Assembly (NCBI GenBank): GCA_023515795.1 | Contig: JALGPX010000070.1 | Span: forward strand, 1 to 59,201 | DNA length: 59,201 bases | Direction: 5' to 3' | Source of the DNA: Amoeboaphelidium occidentale | Taxonomy: Eukaryota > Aphelidiomycota > Aphelidea | In this document: positions 20,264 through 31,451 of the stretch, one piece after another | Layout: each line of letters begins with the position of its first letter | Numbering within the stretch: the first letter of the stretch is position 1 | Notes under the pieces: generated by a model | Databases searched by the model: none | What the model was told of the DNA's origin: nothing | Seen by the model: the letters and a program-made list of their open reading frames with translations, nothing else | Position numbers and translations under genes: made by a program

Positions 20264-22462
20264 ATGACAGTCGAAGCAGCTTCAGCAACAGTGAATATGT
20301 CGACCCCTTCCGTTAATAAATCCCAGAAATTTAAGTCGGCCTTGGAGCCACTGGATGGCACGAAAGTCATTGAGACTGATGGCTACTTGGAGCCGTTTCG
20401 TGGCGATTTGAAACACAGGTAACTTTTATCAGTTCGAGAGCGTCTTAATGGCTGCTGTAGGTTCAATTATTTCAAGGAATGGGTAAATCGTATCGAAAGC
20501 AATGAAGGTTCTTTGGACAAGTTCTCGCGTGGTTATGAATATTTTGGTTTTAATTATTCAAAGCAAGACAAGGGCATTTACTACAGAGAATGGGCCCAGA
20601 ATGCCACAGCTGCGTTTCTTATTGGTGATTTCAATTGTTGGGACAGGGGCGCACATCCCATGAAGAAGTTGGAGTTTGGTGTATTCGAGATATTCTTGCC
20701 GGATAATGCAGACGGTTCGCTGGCTATTCCGCATGGTTCCAAGGTAAAGATTTCCATGTTGTTGTCTTCTGGGGAACGTGTTGAGCGTGTGCCTGCTTGG
20801 ATAAAGAGAGTTACCCAGGACTTGAGCAAAAGCACTACTTATGATGCGATTTTTTGGCAGCCTGAAACACATTATCAATGGAAGCATTCTGCCCCAAAAG
20901 AAAGAAATGAAGACTTGAGAATTTACGAAGCTCATGTTGGTATCAGCAGTCCTGATGCTAAGATTTGTTCTTACAAGGAATTTACCAAGAATGTGTTGCC
21001 TAGAATCAAGGATCTTGGTTACAACTGCATTCAACTCATGGCAATCATGGAACATGCGTACTATGCTAGTTTTGGTTATCAAGTAACAAGTTTCTTTGCT
21101 GCTTCTTCAAGATTTGGTACACCTGAAGAATTGAAGGAATTAATCGACACTGCTCATGGGATGGGCTTGATTGTTTTGCTGGATTTGGTTCACTCTCATG
21201 CCAGTAAGAATGTTTTGGATGGTTTGAACCAGTTTGACGGCACTGATCACTTGTATTTCCATGAAGGTGGCAAAGGAAGACATGACCTGTGGGACAGCAG
21301 ATTGTTTAATTACTCCTCTTATGAAGTACTTCGCTTCTTGTTGTCTAATGTACGTTTTTGGTTGGAGGAGTATAAATTTGATGGTTTCCGCTTTGATGGT
21401 GTTACTTCAATGCTGTACGTTCATCATGGTATGGCGTATGGTTTTACTGGAAACTACCATGAGTATTTCAGTTACTTGACTGATATTGAATCTGTTGGTT
21501 ATCTCATGTTGGCAAACTATATTACTCACAAATTGTATCCAAATGCCATTACTATTGCAGAAGATGTCTCTGGTATGCCTACTTTGTGTCGCCCAGTAGA
21601 AGAAGGCGGTGTTGGATTCGATTACAGACTTGCTATGGCCATTCCAGACATGTGGATAAAGGTCTTAAAAGAACAGAAAGACGAAGACTGGGATATATCT
21701 GGTATTGCTTACACACTAACCAATAGAAGATGGCAAGAGAAAACTATTGCGTATGCCGAGAGTCACGATCAAGCGCTTGTTGGTGACAAAACACTTGCAT
21801 TCTGGTTGATGGACAAGGAAATGTATGATTTCATGTCTGATGTAACTCCAATGACTCCAATTATTGAACGTGGTGTTTCATTGCATAAATTGATCAGAGC
21901 ATTGACTTATGGCTTGGGAGGTGAGGGCTATTTGAACTTTGAAGGAAATGAGTTTGGACACCCAGAATGGCTTGATTTTCCTCGTGAAGGAAATGGCAAT
22001 AGGTAAGATTCAGTTTAGAATAAGTATTTAACTTTCAGTTATCATTATTGCCGCCGTCAGTTCAATCTTGTTGACGATAAATTGTTGCGTTACAAGTATT
22101 TGAACAATTTTGACAGAGCTATGCACAACTTGGAAGATCAATACAAATGGTTGAGCGAGAGAGAATGGGTCTCAAGAAAGAATGATGGCGACAAAGTTGT
22201 TGTTTTTGAGAGAGGCGGCCTTGTTTGGGCATTCAATTTCCATCCACACAAGAGCTTCTCTGACTACCGTATTGGAACTAATATGCTAGGGCCTTACAAA
22301 GCTGTTCTTAGCTCTGATGATAAAGAATTCATGGGTCACGATAGAATCTCGAAGCAATGCGAACATTTCACCACAAAAGAACAATGGGATGGAAGAGATT
22401 ACTGGTTTCAGGTATACTTACCAAGCCGTACATGCGCAATTTACGCTCCACAGGGGAAATGA
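20264..22462 (+). CDS. GBE1: 1,4-alpha-glucan (glycogen) branching enzyme
   Basis: Exons 20264-20418, 20461-22002 and 22039-22462 (introns 42 and 36 nt) encode 706 residues, the usual eukaryotic length. The N-terminal CBM48 region begins YEYFGFNYS. The GH13 barrel includes [23 protein letters not shown] (nucleophile Asp), [10 protein letters not shown] (acid/base Glu) and [13 protein letters not shown]. The last exon gives [22 protein letters not shown] and the C-terminal beta domain. The enzyme makes the alpha-1,6 branches of glycogen in the cytosol. Confidence 0.97.
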
Positions 22463-22478
22463 GTTTATTAAAGGCCAA

Positions 22479-23118
22479 TTACAATTTGATCTCTTGAATA
22501 CCGTCCTTATTAATTAACTTGACGGCATAGTCTCCAATGTTGACAATAAATCTAGTTTTTAACTCATCAAAGCACTTCTTCATGATCACTTTAGCCTCAT
22601 CCAAAGTCAAGTCTGGCTTGTAGTATCTGTCCATTAAAGACATGCAAAAGAAAGAAGCGTAACCGTGAGCAGCAAAAGGGATCTTGTTCATAGCAGCCAT
22701 GTAATCAATCCAATACAACTGAGCACCTTGAACTTTGTCCCAACCTGCGACCAGAACATTGACCTGATAAGGACTCTACACAGAGAACATAAAGCATTAG
22801 CAACACTTCAAACAGAAAACATGAAAAACTAACTCTGCTTCTTAAGCTCTTGGCTAACTCTGACCTGGTGAAGTGGGCACATGCGGCTGGCGACAATGGC
22901 AAGTCTTTGCTTATGCCGTAGAACTGAACATTGCGCTGAACATATTCCGAAAACTGTACAGCGTCACCTTGCTCGCCATTGTAAAGCAGCAGGACATTTT
23001 CATTAAGAGCTCTTGACTTATCTTCGCCCTGCTTCATGACGACAATAGAACGGACGACCATAACATCTGAAGCCACCAGAACGAAATCTTTTCCCTGAAT
23101 TCCGAATACAGCTTCCAT
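22479..23118 (-). CDS. PSMB2: 20S proteasome subunit beta-4 (PSMB2/Pre1)
   Basis: Exons 23118-22834 and 22775-22479 with a 58-nt intron (GTTAGT...GTGTAG) encode 193 residues. The N terminus MEAVFGIQGKDFVLVASD lacks the propeptide and active Thr, as expected for the inactive beta-4 subunit. Further matches are VLVAGWDKVQGAQLYWIDY and AHGYASFFCMSLMDRYY. It is part of the inner beta ring of the 20S core. The stop lies 16 bases from the stop of the branching enzyme on the other strand. Confidence 0.94.
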
Positions 23119-23180
23119 TCTGTTATTTCTCTTGTTTTACAGAAACGATCCGGTCGGTGTTGTTTCAAAGTCTTACAGGA

Positions 23181-24371
23181 ATGCTTGGATGGCTGATCTT
23201 TATTGGATTATGTTACCTTTGCTATCGGAATAAGCCAGCTGAAGGTTCTTATATTGATTACGTTAAACAGCAGCGATCTGGTGCGTCGAGGGCTGGTGGC
23301 TTAGCTGAGGGCCAAAGTAACAAGAAAAGTTCCTGGTTCAGTAAGATCATATCAAAAGCATCTGATATCGTTACCAGACGACCGGAATACAAATACAATG
23401 ATTATCTATTCTTCGCTATAACTTATGATAAAGATACTCGGGAGAATTATATTGGAATTCTTGGTAGTTGGTTTCTTTTAAGTTCAGGTGTTGCAGGATC
23501 TGGCGGTAGCAACGTATCCTCTGCGAATTTGAGTTCAGTTCAGGTTGTCAGTGATTCTGGAGAGGCTGAGCATTACAAGGAGCTCGCTGTGAAAGCAAAA
23601 GTCGACAAGGACTATTACGGCGCATATCAAAACTACAGCAAATCCGCCCACATTCTGTCCCGAGGCACGAAATATGACCAAATTGAGGCTGCTGCGACTT
23701 ATGAAGAAGCTGCCAAGTGTGCTAATGAAAGTGAGAAGAAGTTGGAAGCATTAAAACTTGCAGCTAAGTTGTTTGAAGCAAACGATTCTAGTGTCAGGGC
23801 TGCGAGGATATATGAAAGAATTGGTGATATGTATTCTTCACGCATGGAGGGTGCATTCAGTAGTACTTCATCGTCTGTGATGTCAAGGAATGATCGTAGC
23901 ACTGAAGCGATTGATGCATTCAAGGGAGCCATCGATTGTTTTAAGACGCAGAATGACACAAGATACCTATCGATTATGACTAAGATGGCAAATAGTCAAT
24001 GCGAGGCTGGGAAATTTGAAGACGCTATCGTTACATTGGAAGAGTATTTCGGGTCTCCGGATCAACAAGGCGCTTCATATGAGCTGAAGAAACCATTTCT
24101 TACTTTAGGTATTTGTTATTTAGCTCTGAATGATCCTGTTCGAGCACAGAAGTGGCTGCGTGATTTTGTTGATTCCAAATATCCGTCTCTAATCCAGGAA
24201 AGGGAATACAAATTCCTACTTGGAGCTATTCAAGGTCAAATGGACAACAATTCTATTTTGTTTGATGAAACAGTATCAGAATACACGAACTTGCAGCCAA
24301 TTTCAGACAAATGGAAACAAAACGTCTTGGATAAGGTGCGGATGGATCTGGACAAAGATGAACTAACATAG
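23181..24371 (+). CDS. SNAP-like TPR protein with an N-terminal membrane segment
   Basis: 396 residues from ATG 23181; the frame opens earlier without ATG. Residues about 1-18 (MLGWLIFIGLCYLCY) form a TM anchor. Residues 20-110 are a basic, Ser/Gly-rich region with YNDYLFFAITYDKDTRENYI and GILGSWFLL, which I cannot assign. From about residue 140 helical repeats (EHYKELAVKAKVDKDYYGAY, then AATYEEAAKCANESEKKLEA, then AARIYERIGDMYSS) resemble alpha/gamma-SNAP, the NSF adaptor that disassembles SNARE complexes. A built-in membrane anchor is not normal for SNAPs. The possibility of two genes is weakened by the unbroken frame. Confidence 0.7.
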   Translation: MLGWLIFIGLCYLCYRNKPAEGSYIDYVKQQRSGASRAGGLAEGQSNKKSSWFSKIISKASDIVTRRPEYKYNDYLFFAITYDKDTRENYIGILGSWFLLSSGVAGSGGSNVSSANLSSVQVVSDSGEAEHYKELAVKAKVDKDYYGAYQNYSKSAHILSRGTKYDQIEAAATYEEAAKCANESEKKLEALKLAAKLFEANDSSVRAARIYERIGDMYSSRMEGAFSSTSSSVMSRNDRSTEAIDAFKGAIDCFKTQNDTRYLSIMTKMANSQCEAGKFEDAIVTLEEYFGSPDQQGASYELKKPFLTLGICYLALNDPVRAQKWLRDFVDSKYPSLIQEREYKFLLGAIQGQMDNNSILFDETVSEYTNLQPISDKWKQNVLDKVRMDLDKDELT

Positions 24372-24385
24372 ACGATATATTCTTT

Positions 24386-26068
24386 CTAAGCTTCTCGTCG
24401 CCGTTTCTGATGCTGTTTTTCTTTTACTTCATTGCTCCTTTCGACTTCTTGCCTAACATCAGCAATTAACTCATCAATACCGAATGCATCCTTTTCCCTT
24501 TCAAACTGTACAGGACCCTCTCTAGGCTCCGCCTTGTCTGCACCTTGAAATCCACGAGCAGGGACAAACCGATCATTCTGAGCCAATTTCTCCATTTCTT
24601 CTTCGCCGGGTCCATCTTCGTTAAGCTGACGAGGCTTATAAATGCCAGAAGTTGCCGCAGTCTGAAACAATGGCTTATCATAAATATTGTAAACATCATC
24701 TGCATTGTAACCATGACCAATTCCGCTGTCTTGATTAAACAGTCTTTGATCATAAATAGCTTCAGCCTTGGCTGCACCGGAAGATACATTCTGGTTAAGC
24801 GCTATTCTTTCACTGACATCTCTATCTTCGAGTTTCGCAACGTAATTGAGTTTTGCTTCTTGGCCCATGTGAGACATTCGAATTTGTTTTCGAATATCTT
24901 TTGCTTGTTGAGCTCTAAGCCTGTTTCTTTCTTTTATGCCCTCATCCTCATCGAATCTAGCCGCAGCTTCTTGCATCCTACAAAAGGTTAAATTAGAGTC
25001 AATCAAAAATCAAAAATTACTGTTGTTCTCTTGCCTTCAATGCCAGCTGCCTTAATCGCTCTTCCTTCATTTCTTTCTCTTTCTGCGCCAATTTCTTATT
25101 CAACTGATTTCTCTTTTCGACTTCTTCACGAGCATGTCTCTCCGCAATAAAGAGCGCTTCAGCAAAATGTGCAAACTTATCATTGATTCCCACTCCCTGC
25201 AGATCCCTTCCGTCTGATGCAAGCCTCTTATCAAGCGGCACAATATAACCTTTGGGATTCTTCCAGTGAGACACGCAAGGCGGTATAAACCATTCCTTCT
25301 GTTCCTCTGATGATATTTTACGAGGAGGACTATGTAGCACCGGAGCAGGCGGACTTTTAGCCCCAGCTGGAATTTTCTTGTGCTTGAAACGTGGAGGCTC
25401 GAAAGGGTCAACTGGCGCTTCAACCATTCTGATGATTCTGTTCGTAATGCCAGCTTCCGGCTGCTGAGGCGTATACTTGAAGTATTCAGCTTTCTGAACA
25501 GCAGCATTGGCAGTGACGCCCAACTTAAGATTTTTTGCTTTGTTATTTTCCAGTATAATCTTATTCAGAGCGTCCTGTGTTCGTTTTGCTGTCTCGGCAA
25601 CTACTTTACTGTCTGGCCTGCTGAACTCATCGGAATCCTTCACGTCCATTGGCTTAATATCCGTTAGTCGATGCTGAACTTGCTTGTTATCATTAGAGCC
25701 CTGCCTTAGGATAGCGTCATAGTGTATGTCTCCATATTCTCCAACCCTCAAAGCAACGGTATTTGTGTTTCCGGATGTTCTCTTCCTGCCCATATCAGCC
25801 GGATACTGAGCGACATGAATTTCCGGAAAAGCTCCTCCATCTCCGAAATCCTTTAGCGTCCTCGGCAGCCATCCTTTTCTGTGCCTGTACGGAGGAGGTC
25901 CAGTCCCGATCAATTGAACTTGTTCTTCCGCTTTATCTTTGGATTTCTGTTGCTGTCCCACTCCATTGTCCGCTGAGAAATCCACAGGTTTATTTTTTGG
26001 CTTCGGCAGAAAACTACGGCGTCAGTTCTAAATGCTAAGCGCAAATTTTACCTTGCGATCGAAGTCAT
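24386..26068 (-). CDS. SNW1: SNW1/SKIP (Prp45) spliceosome and transcription co-regulator
   Basis: Exons 26068-26052 (17 nt), 26013-25021 and 24977-24386 (introns 38 and 43 nt) encode 533 residues. The short first exon gives MTSIA, joined to SFLPKPKNKP, a normal SNW N terminus. The SNW core includes GPPPYRHRKGWLPRTLKDFG, VEAPVDPFEPPRFKHKKIP and IPPCVSHWKNPKGYIVPLDK. A long charged helix and a C-terminal RDVSERIALN segment follow. SNW1 is a core Prp19-related spliceosome component and a transcription co-regulator in the nucleus. Its stop is 14 bases from the convergent SNAP-like stop. Confidence 0.95.
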
Positions 26069-26288
26069 GACAGAAAAACTCGGAAAAGAGCTTGATCGAG
26101 AGACAAAACCGATCAAGAATGTTTCAGCTCACGTGTACGTAAATAAACCGGCAAATTTATTCAATTAACAACCTCACGTCCTTAATTTTTCATAATTAAT
26201 CATAGCTATACTGTTCCAATAGGTTTCTGGTGATTTCTTTACCTGCCAATCTGCGAACCGCATCTTCAACATCACCAAACTTTATTTC

Positions 26289-28261
26289 TCAAACTTCATC
26301 AACTGCTGGAATCCAGAGAGCATACTCAACGATTGCTACTTGCTTCACATTTGGTTTCGGCTGTTCAGGTTCTACATAGCGATACTCGCGAAATTTTGAT
26401 TCATCGGGAACAACAAAGTATAGATCTTTCGATCCGCACTTTTCTGATACCTCATGAACTAACGACTTCAATTCGTGATTTTTTCTAACGGTCATATGAA
26501 ACATACCAAAGCCTTGAATCCATGAATCGACTGCTTCAAATCCATATTTTGGCAAAAAGTAAGTGCTTATCTCCATTTGCTGACTTGAGGGAAACGCAAC
26601 ATCAAGGCTGGAAAAGTCCTTAATCGCTCCAGAACTTGCAGGAATAACCACATTGACGGCATTGCTCTTCGAGTTATTTTTGTGCAGTACTCTCTTTTCG
26701 AATGTTCCGCCCTTCATCAACTTTTCATGCGCTATATATTCATACAGTTGACCACGTAGGCTAGAGATATGCGCAAAATGCTCCGATGACATCACAAATT
26801 CTTGCATCCTTGTTTTACCATCACGTTTCTACTTTTCATACACTTTTAAGGAAACGTATCTTGATGCATATCGAGCTGTATACTTGGTAAAATCATCAGA
26901 TGTATCATATAGAAGTAATAAATGGGCAATACTCTCCTTTAGGTCACTTTCAGGCTCTACAATAAGTTCATCGTGTTAAGCTTTCCTCACTGTATTATCC
27001 ACCATACTTTCGGCCGATGAATGAAATTCAAACAATTTTCTCGGAACCCCTCCAAGAATTTCAAATCTATATTTTAAATCATCCTGATCGACTTGAAGTT
27101 CAACCGCTTCTAAGAATTTAACCAGTTCTTCCCAAGTCCATAAGGGCATGTAATAAAACGGTTTGGCGTCTTTTGCATATTCATTAGCAAACTTAACACG
27201 TGGAGATGCAGTAAGAATTGTCATGGCACATGATTCCAAACTAGGCTCCTTAGAGTCTATCAAATAATACCAGTCATCACCTTTAGGAAAACCAGTAGAG
27301 GTTCCGCTAATCTTCTTAACACCATCAGGCGAAACTATAAACATTTTTGTCGCCAAGGCGAGGTGCAAATAGACAGTTTTTCCACGTTCCGTGACAAGAC
27401 GATAAGCCGCATAGAGCAGAAACAGCGTTTTCCCAATTCCAGGTGTACCAGTGACCAAAAACTTACTTAATGGCGGAGTCTATGGCTTACAAAGTAGCTC
27501 AAACAACTTTTTGTAATCTTCGCGAATATAAACTCGACCAACGCCATTAACAAATGGCATAAGCCATGGGCCAAGGTCCAAAACATTCGCTTTTTGATTT
27601 GGGCTAAACAAAGCTGACAAAGGCGCAGTTTCAATTGCAACAAGCCCGTAGACATCACTCTGCGTTTGAATGTTCTTCGCAATCAAAGGATTCTCATCAC
27701 TTACGCCAAACCATTTCTTTGTTTCAGCGTCGTAAAAAGCATCTTTAAGGGAATAACCAGGCCTAGCAGCAGCACCTTTCTCTTTAGTGTAGACATCAAA
27801 GTCCCCTGCGGAAATCGTGAGCTCTAACTTAGTCTTAATGGCATCTTTGAACTCATCAACGTTTGTGCTTCGAGAAGTTAGAATTCCCGTCACTGCCTTG
27901 CCTTCATACTTCACCCATAACACTTTTGGAATAGGCGTCGTAAAAAAAGAATACAAATCAGAGGCGTAGTGCCACATGAAGCCTTAACAGAAGATGAATT
28001 AAGCGCAAGAGACCAATTCTTTAATTTACCTGTTGCAGTTTGGCGCTGTTCTGGTTCTGTTTTTAACTGCGCTTGCTGCGGCTGATGAGGTTGAATGTTC
28101 AGGCCGCTCACACCATCAGTAATATCTTCAACTTCACTCTCTACGATGGATTAAACACCCAGAAGTAAAAGAGTCTTACCTGCAGGCTGGTTTGGTGGCG
28201 GCACAGCTGGCCGATTACTTGGTCCCTCGCCGCTGTCAGTTTCCATAGAAATATCGCTCAT
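26289..28261 (-). pseudogene. Crinkler/RHS-type NTPase-REase effector-like gene with three in-frame stops
   Basis: The 5' part has two clean introns (28141-28179 and 27983-28029) after ATG 28261. A proline-rich leader is followed by a ubiquitin-like header (VLWVKYEGKAV, then NVDEFKDAIKTKL), a P-loop ATPase (TGTPGIGKT near 27450) with a MPLWTWEELVKFL and GGVPRKLF block, and a C-terminal REase-like part (FEAVDSWI, MFHMTVRKNHELK). This matches the Crinkler-RHS class described in eukaryotic parasites and chytrids. All three ORF pieces are in the same frame, separated by TAG 27480-27482, TAA 26976-26978 and TAG 26829-26831. No frameshift is seen. Either a young pseudogene, or some stops lie in short introns. 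Function as an effector is inference. Confidence 0.7.
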
Positions 28262-28637
28262 CGCTTTATCGGAAATCACTCCGGAAACAAAAAGAAATTT
28301 AAGCGGCTGGGTCTTGCGCGGCATTCAAAATCGCGGTTTCAAATTTTAAGGGAACGGCTCATGATTTTCTCGACATACTGAGTGGCAGTCATTCAGCGAT
28401 TAATAAAAAACTGTCTTTATTGAAATGGCGTCACAGAATCGCAAATGCTTTCCTTAGGGGTTCTTTCTATCTACAAAAATCACGAGAATTCCACAATATC
28501 ATGACAGAAGTAGCAGTAGCTTTATCATTGGTATTGAATGGGCACCCAAAGTATTCAAGCTTAATGATTTTCATCTACAGAGACGGCAAAACGGAGAATT
28601 GATTTTTCGCTGTTGAGACACAATCTCCGACTGAGCG
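28262..28637. other. intergenic region between Crinkler-like gene and MPO1-like gene
   Basis: 376 bases with only short frames on both strands. A 35-codon minus-strand frame starts with ATG near 28596 and could be one exon of a small gene, but no homology or firm splice pair was found. No RNA gene recognised. Confidence 0.4.
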
Positions 28638-29381
28638 ATGGTCAAAACAAAGTAACAGAACGCCATCGACGCCTTAGCCCTTCTAACTCATCCTTTTTGT
28701 TTTAGGCCTACTGGTACTGAACCCTCTGCGCAACTTCGAAAAGCTTCACCGTTTGACTTTGAGAAGCAGTTAACTTTCTACTCGTCGTATCATCACAATG
28801 GGATCAACAAGCTTATTCATGTCATCTTTGTTCCAACGATTTACTGGACTGTGCTAGTTTTCTTTTCAGGTTACAAGTTGGGCTATGATATTCCTGTTTT
28901 GGATGCACCATTGACAGCTTCGTACATAATCTCTGCTGTTTATTCAAGCTATTATGTTTTGCTTGAACCTTTTGCTGGATTAGCTTATACGCCGATACTT
29001 TTCTGTCTAAGTTACGCAGCGTGGGCATTTACGGTTAAGTTTGGGGCTGATGCATTGTCTATTGCCATTGGGGTTCATGTGGTCTCTTGGATTGTTCAAT
29101 TTATTGGTCACGGAGTCTATGAAGGCAGGGCGCCTGCGCTTTTGGATAATTTACTCCAGGCTTTGCTTTTGGCACCCTTCTTTGTGTTCCTGGAGGTGCT
29201 GTTCGTTGTGTTTAATTACAGGCCGGAACTTCAAAAGAGGCTTGCCGATGAAACACGCAAAGCGATCGAAGCTTATGAGGCTTCAAAGAATGGCGGAAAT
29301 AAGTCAAAAGATTCCAACGGAGCTCCTGGTTCTCCGTATTCCTCGCCAAAGAGAAGTTCGCGAAGAGCAAAGAAGGACTGA
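28638..29381 (+). CDS. DUF962/MPO1-like ER membrane protein
   Basis: Exons 28638-28651 (14 nt) and 28706-29381 with a 54-nt intron encode 229 residues. The family's Fe-binding N terminus is present: FYSSYHHNGINKLIHVIFVP. Four hydrophobic helices follow, including ADALSIAIGVHVVSWIVQFI and a GHGVYEGRAPALLDNLLQAL block. The C-terminal tail is basic and Ser-rich. Yeast Mpo1 is a dioxygenase acting on 2-hydroxy fatty acids in phytosphingosine breakdown at the ER. The conserved His residues are visible. Substrate here is inferred from family. Confidence 0.88.
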
Positions 29382-29439
29382 TTTGAATAGTAAAAGCTGA
29401 AAGCTGTTGTTTTCTATTTCTCTGTTTCGCTCTTCTCCT

Positions 29440-30826
29440 CTAGAATGACTCTCTGACTCCTTGAATAGCAAACTCTGCAATTTTCCAACCTTTCGTTAGA
29501 GGATTTGGCCTTTCTGGATCTTTAGTCAGAGCCCAAATGTAGAAGACATCATTAATCTTTTCTTCGGAACCTGAAACAATCTCACCGTTAGCCTTCTTTA
29601 CCACTTCTGTTTGCTGAGTTTTGAATGTAAGAATGAGCAAAGGAACATCTTCCATCATTTTTGCCATGACCAACTACAAAAAATGAGATTAAGAATCATT
29701 TTTCAAGTATTTGAACTTACATCTACATGACGAAGATCCAATATTTTGCCCTCTATGGTTAACCCTTCGCGTACGATAGGTTCTCTTGAAGCCTCCAGAA
29801 CATTAAAAACGGCATCAGAGCACCATTCTTTTAAATCTTTTGGTTGCCAGTGGACGTAAGCTTCTAGAACTTCAGGAACCATAAATTCTCTTGCTTCTTT
29901 TAAAAACTCTTCCAATTCGAAGGAAGGATCGAGTGTTTTAATTTCAGCGATTGCTTGAGCGTGCTCAGACTCTTCAAACACTGGAGACAACATATCTCTT
30001 ACACGATCAGTAATAACTCTGGCACTATTCACGAAAACATTGTCGCTCTCTTCAAAGTTTCTTCTCATTGTGAAAACGCCCTGAACGATCGGATTGTTAT
30101 CCTTAAAGTTGTCCCATGCTTCTTTCCATCGCGAGTCTTTGTGAAGTACAACATTCGCTCCAGCATCTGGGTTCTCTTCAACACTCTTCTCTTTTTGTGC
30201 AGCATCCTCGGAATCTCCTGAGCTTTTCGCTGTAGTGCCGAGCCTCTGCGCTTTGATCTTGTTACGATACTCTTTAGGTGTGATTCCGCCGTACGCGTAC
30301 TGAGTTCCTAATAATGACTGCGCAGACTCGTCGGCTGCTTTCGGAGCTACTGATGGTTTAGCGCCTGGTGCTGTTCCGAACATGGAACCCAATGTCTTGG
30401 AGGTCTGCTCAAAGTACTTTCCTACAGTTTCCGCCACATTCTTCCATGCTGGATTCTTGTCGATCTACGATAAATAAGAACGTTTATATGGTTGAGCTTG
30501 CCTGTTCCTTCGCGGTATTAGCAGCTTCTTCAGCTCCTTTGGATGCGCTATCATAAGTCTCCTTAAACTTGTTCTTAAGCTTTTCGAATCCCTCTTTTCC
30601 GGCCTCTTGTCCCTCAGCTGTGGTCTTCTTAATGTTATCAAAAGCTTTCTTTACATTAGGATCCTCTACAGTCTGTTTCTTGATAGACTCAATGAACTTT
30701 GACGCGGGACTCTGGAATCTTTTCTACATTGAAGAAACGTTTAGTCGGGTTCATATCGCGCTTGATAATCTCTACCTGTTGGAGAATTAAGGATCGGTTT
30801 TGTCTTGCAATGAATCTTAAGCTCAT
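29440..30826 (-). CDS. TIM44: TIM44, mitochondrial import motor subunit
   Basis: Exons 30826-30776, 30723-30502, 30464-29721 and 29673-29440 encode 416 residues. Introns are 52, 37 and 47 nt. The second begins with GC (CAG/GCAAGC...CGTAG). Reading through it hits a stop within a few codons, while splicing gives KEQIDKNPAWKNVAETV. Exon 1 is a mitochondrial presequence (MSLRFIARQNRSLILQQ). The C-terminal Tim44 domain includes DPSFELEEFLKEAREFMVPE and PLLILTFKTQQ. Tim44 tethers mtHsp70 to the TIM23 channel on the matrix side of the inner membrane. Confidence 0.93.
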
Positions 30827-31451
30827 GATCGCGCTGTAGCAAAATTTGAACAAAAAATTTGGTCACAGGGGCCAAAAAGGACATTAAGACGGTGTAGGTT
30901 CTTGATATCTTTGGAATCTACTAAGGTTTCGTTGCGAGCGTGCTAAGGGAAAATTAATGGAGATGTGCTCCTACTTTTACTATTGAGAATCTTCCTAAGT
31001 GGTTGCGTTAACACTTGACAAACGCGTCTNNNNNNNNNNNNNNNNNNNNNTTCGTTGCGAGCGTGCTAAGGGAAACTTAATGGAGATGTGCTCCTACTTT
31101 TACTATTGAGAATCTTCCTAAGTGGTTGCGTTAACACTTGACAAACGCGTCTGTACGAAAACGCTCAACGAACGTCATGCGCCCCAAAGCAGCAAAAGGA
31201 CAAAGAGTGTTACGTAAATACACTGGGCCTAGCTGAAGGCATAAGAGATAGTCTTACTGAACGTTAAAAACGTCGGATAAGGAACGCGCCAAAGCAAATT
31301 GCTCAGATATTGAGATTAGGTAGCTCTACGGGTAAATTCATTCTTCTCAGTTGGGATAACCCCAAAAGAGAGCGTAATACAAATGCCGGTATCATCATAG
31401 AAATTTGCTTTGGAGCTCCAGAACGAAGCTCGAAAAAAAAGAATGGGAAGA
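30827..31451. other. non-coding interval with gap; possible structured RNA, unidentified
   Basis: No credible ORF on either strand. Several small inverted repeats occur: TTGGG/CCCAA around 31350-31365, CTCA/TGAG near 31299-31311 and ACGT/ACGT near 31262-31274. I compared by memory with rRNA, tRNA, U1-U6, SRP and RNase P conserved boxes and found no convincing match. It also contains a 21-N gap. It would be the longest non-coding interval of this part of the window. Confidence 0.4.
30928..31152. repeat. assembly gap of 21 N (31030-31050) between 102 bp direct repeats
   Basis: 30928-31029 and 31051-31152 are identical except one base (GGGAAAAT versus GGGAAACT). Same pattern as the gaps near 18.6 and 47.15 kb, so most likely an unmerged contig overlap. 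Confidence 0.9.

Noticed and set aside
26067-26168. Short plus-strand frame MTEKLGKELDRETK divergent from and overlapping the SNW1 start codon
   Set aside because: Only 33 codons, no homology, and no firm splice extension; its ATG is the overlap of TCATGA with the SNW1 start.
26289-28261. Alternative genetic code reading TAG and TAA as sense codons, suggested by the Crinkler-like gene
   Set aside because: All three stop codons end well-supported genes elsewhere in the window, so reassignment is excluded.
28420-28602. 60-codon ORF upstream of the MPO1-like gene
   Set aside because: It starts with a non-ATG codon, has no homology and no splice support.
31200-31420. Possible group I intron or rRNA piece
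   Set aside because: GATAGTC and GGATAAC resemble core fragments but the surrounding P3-P8 or large-subunit context is missing.
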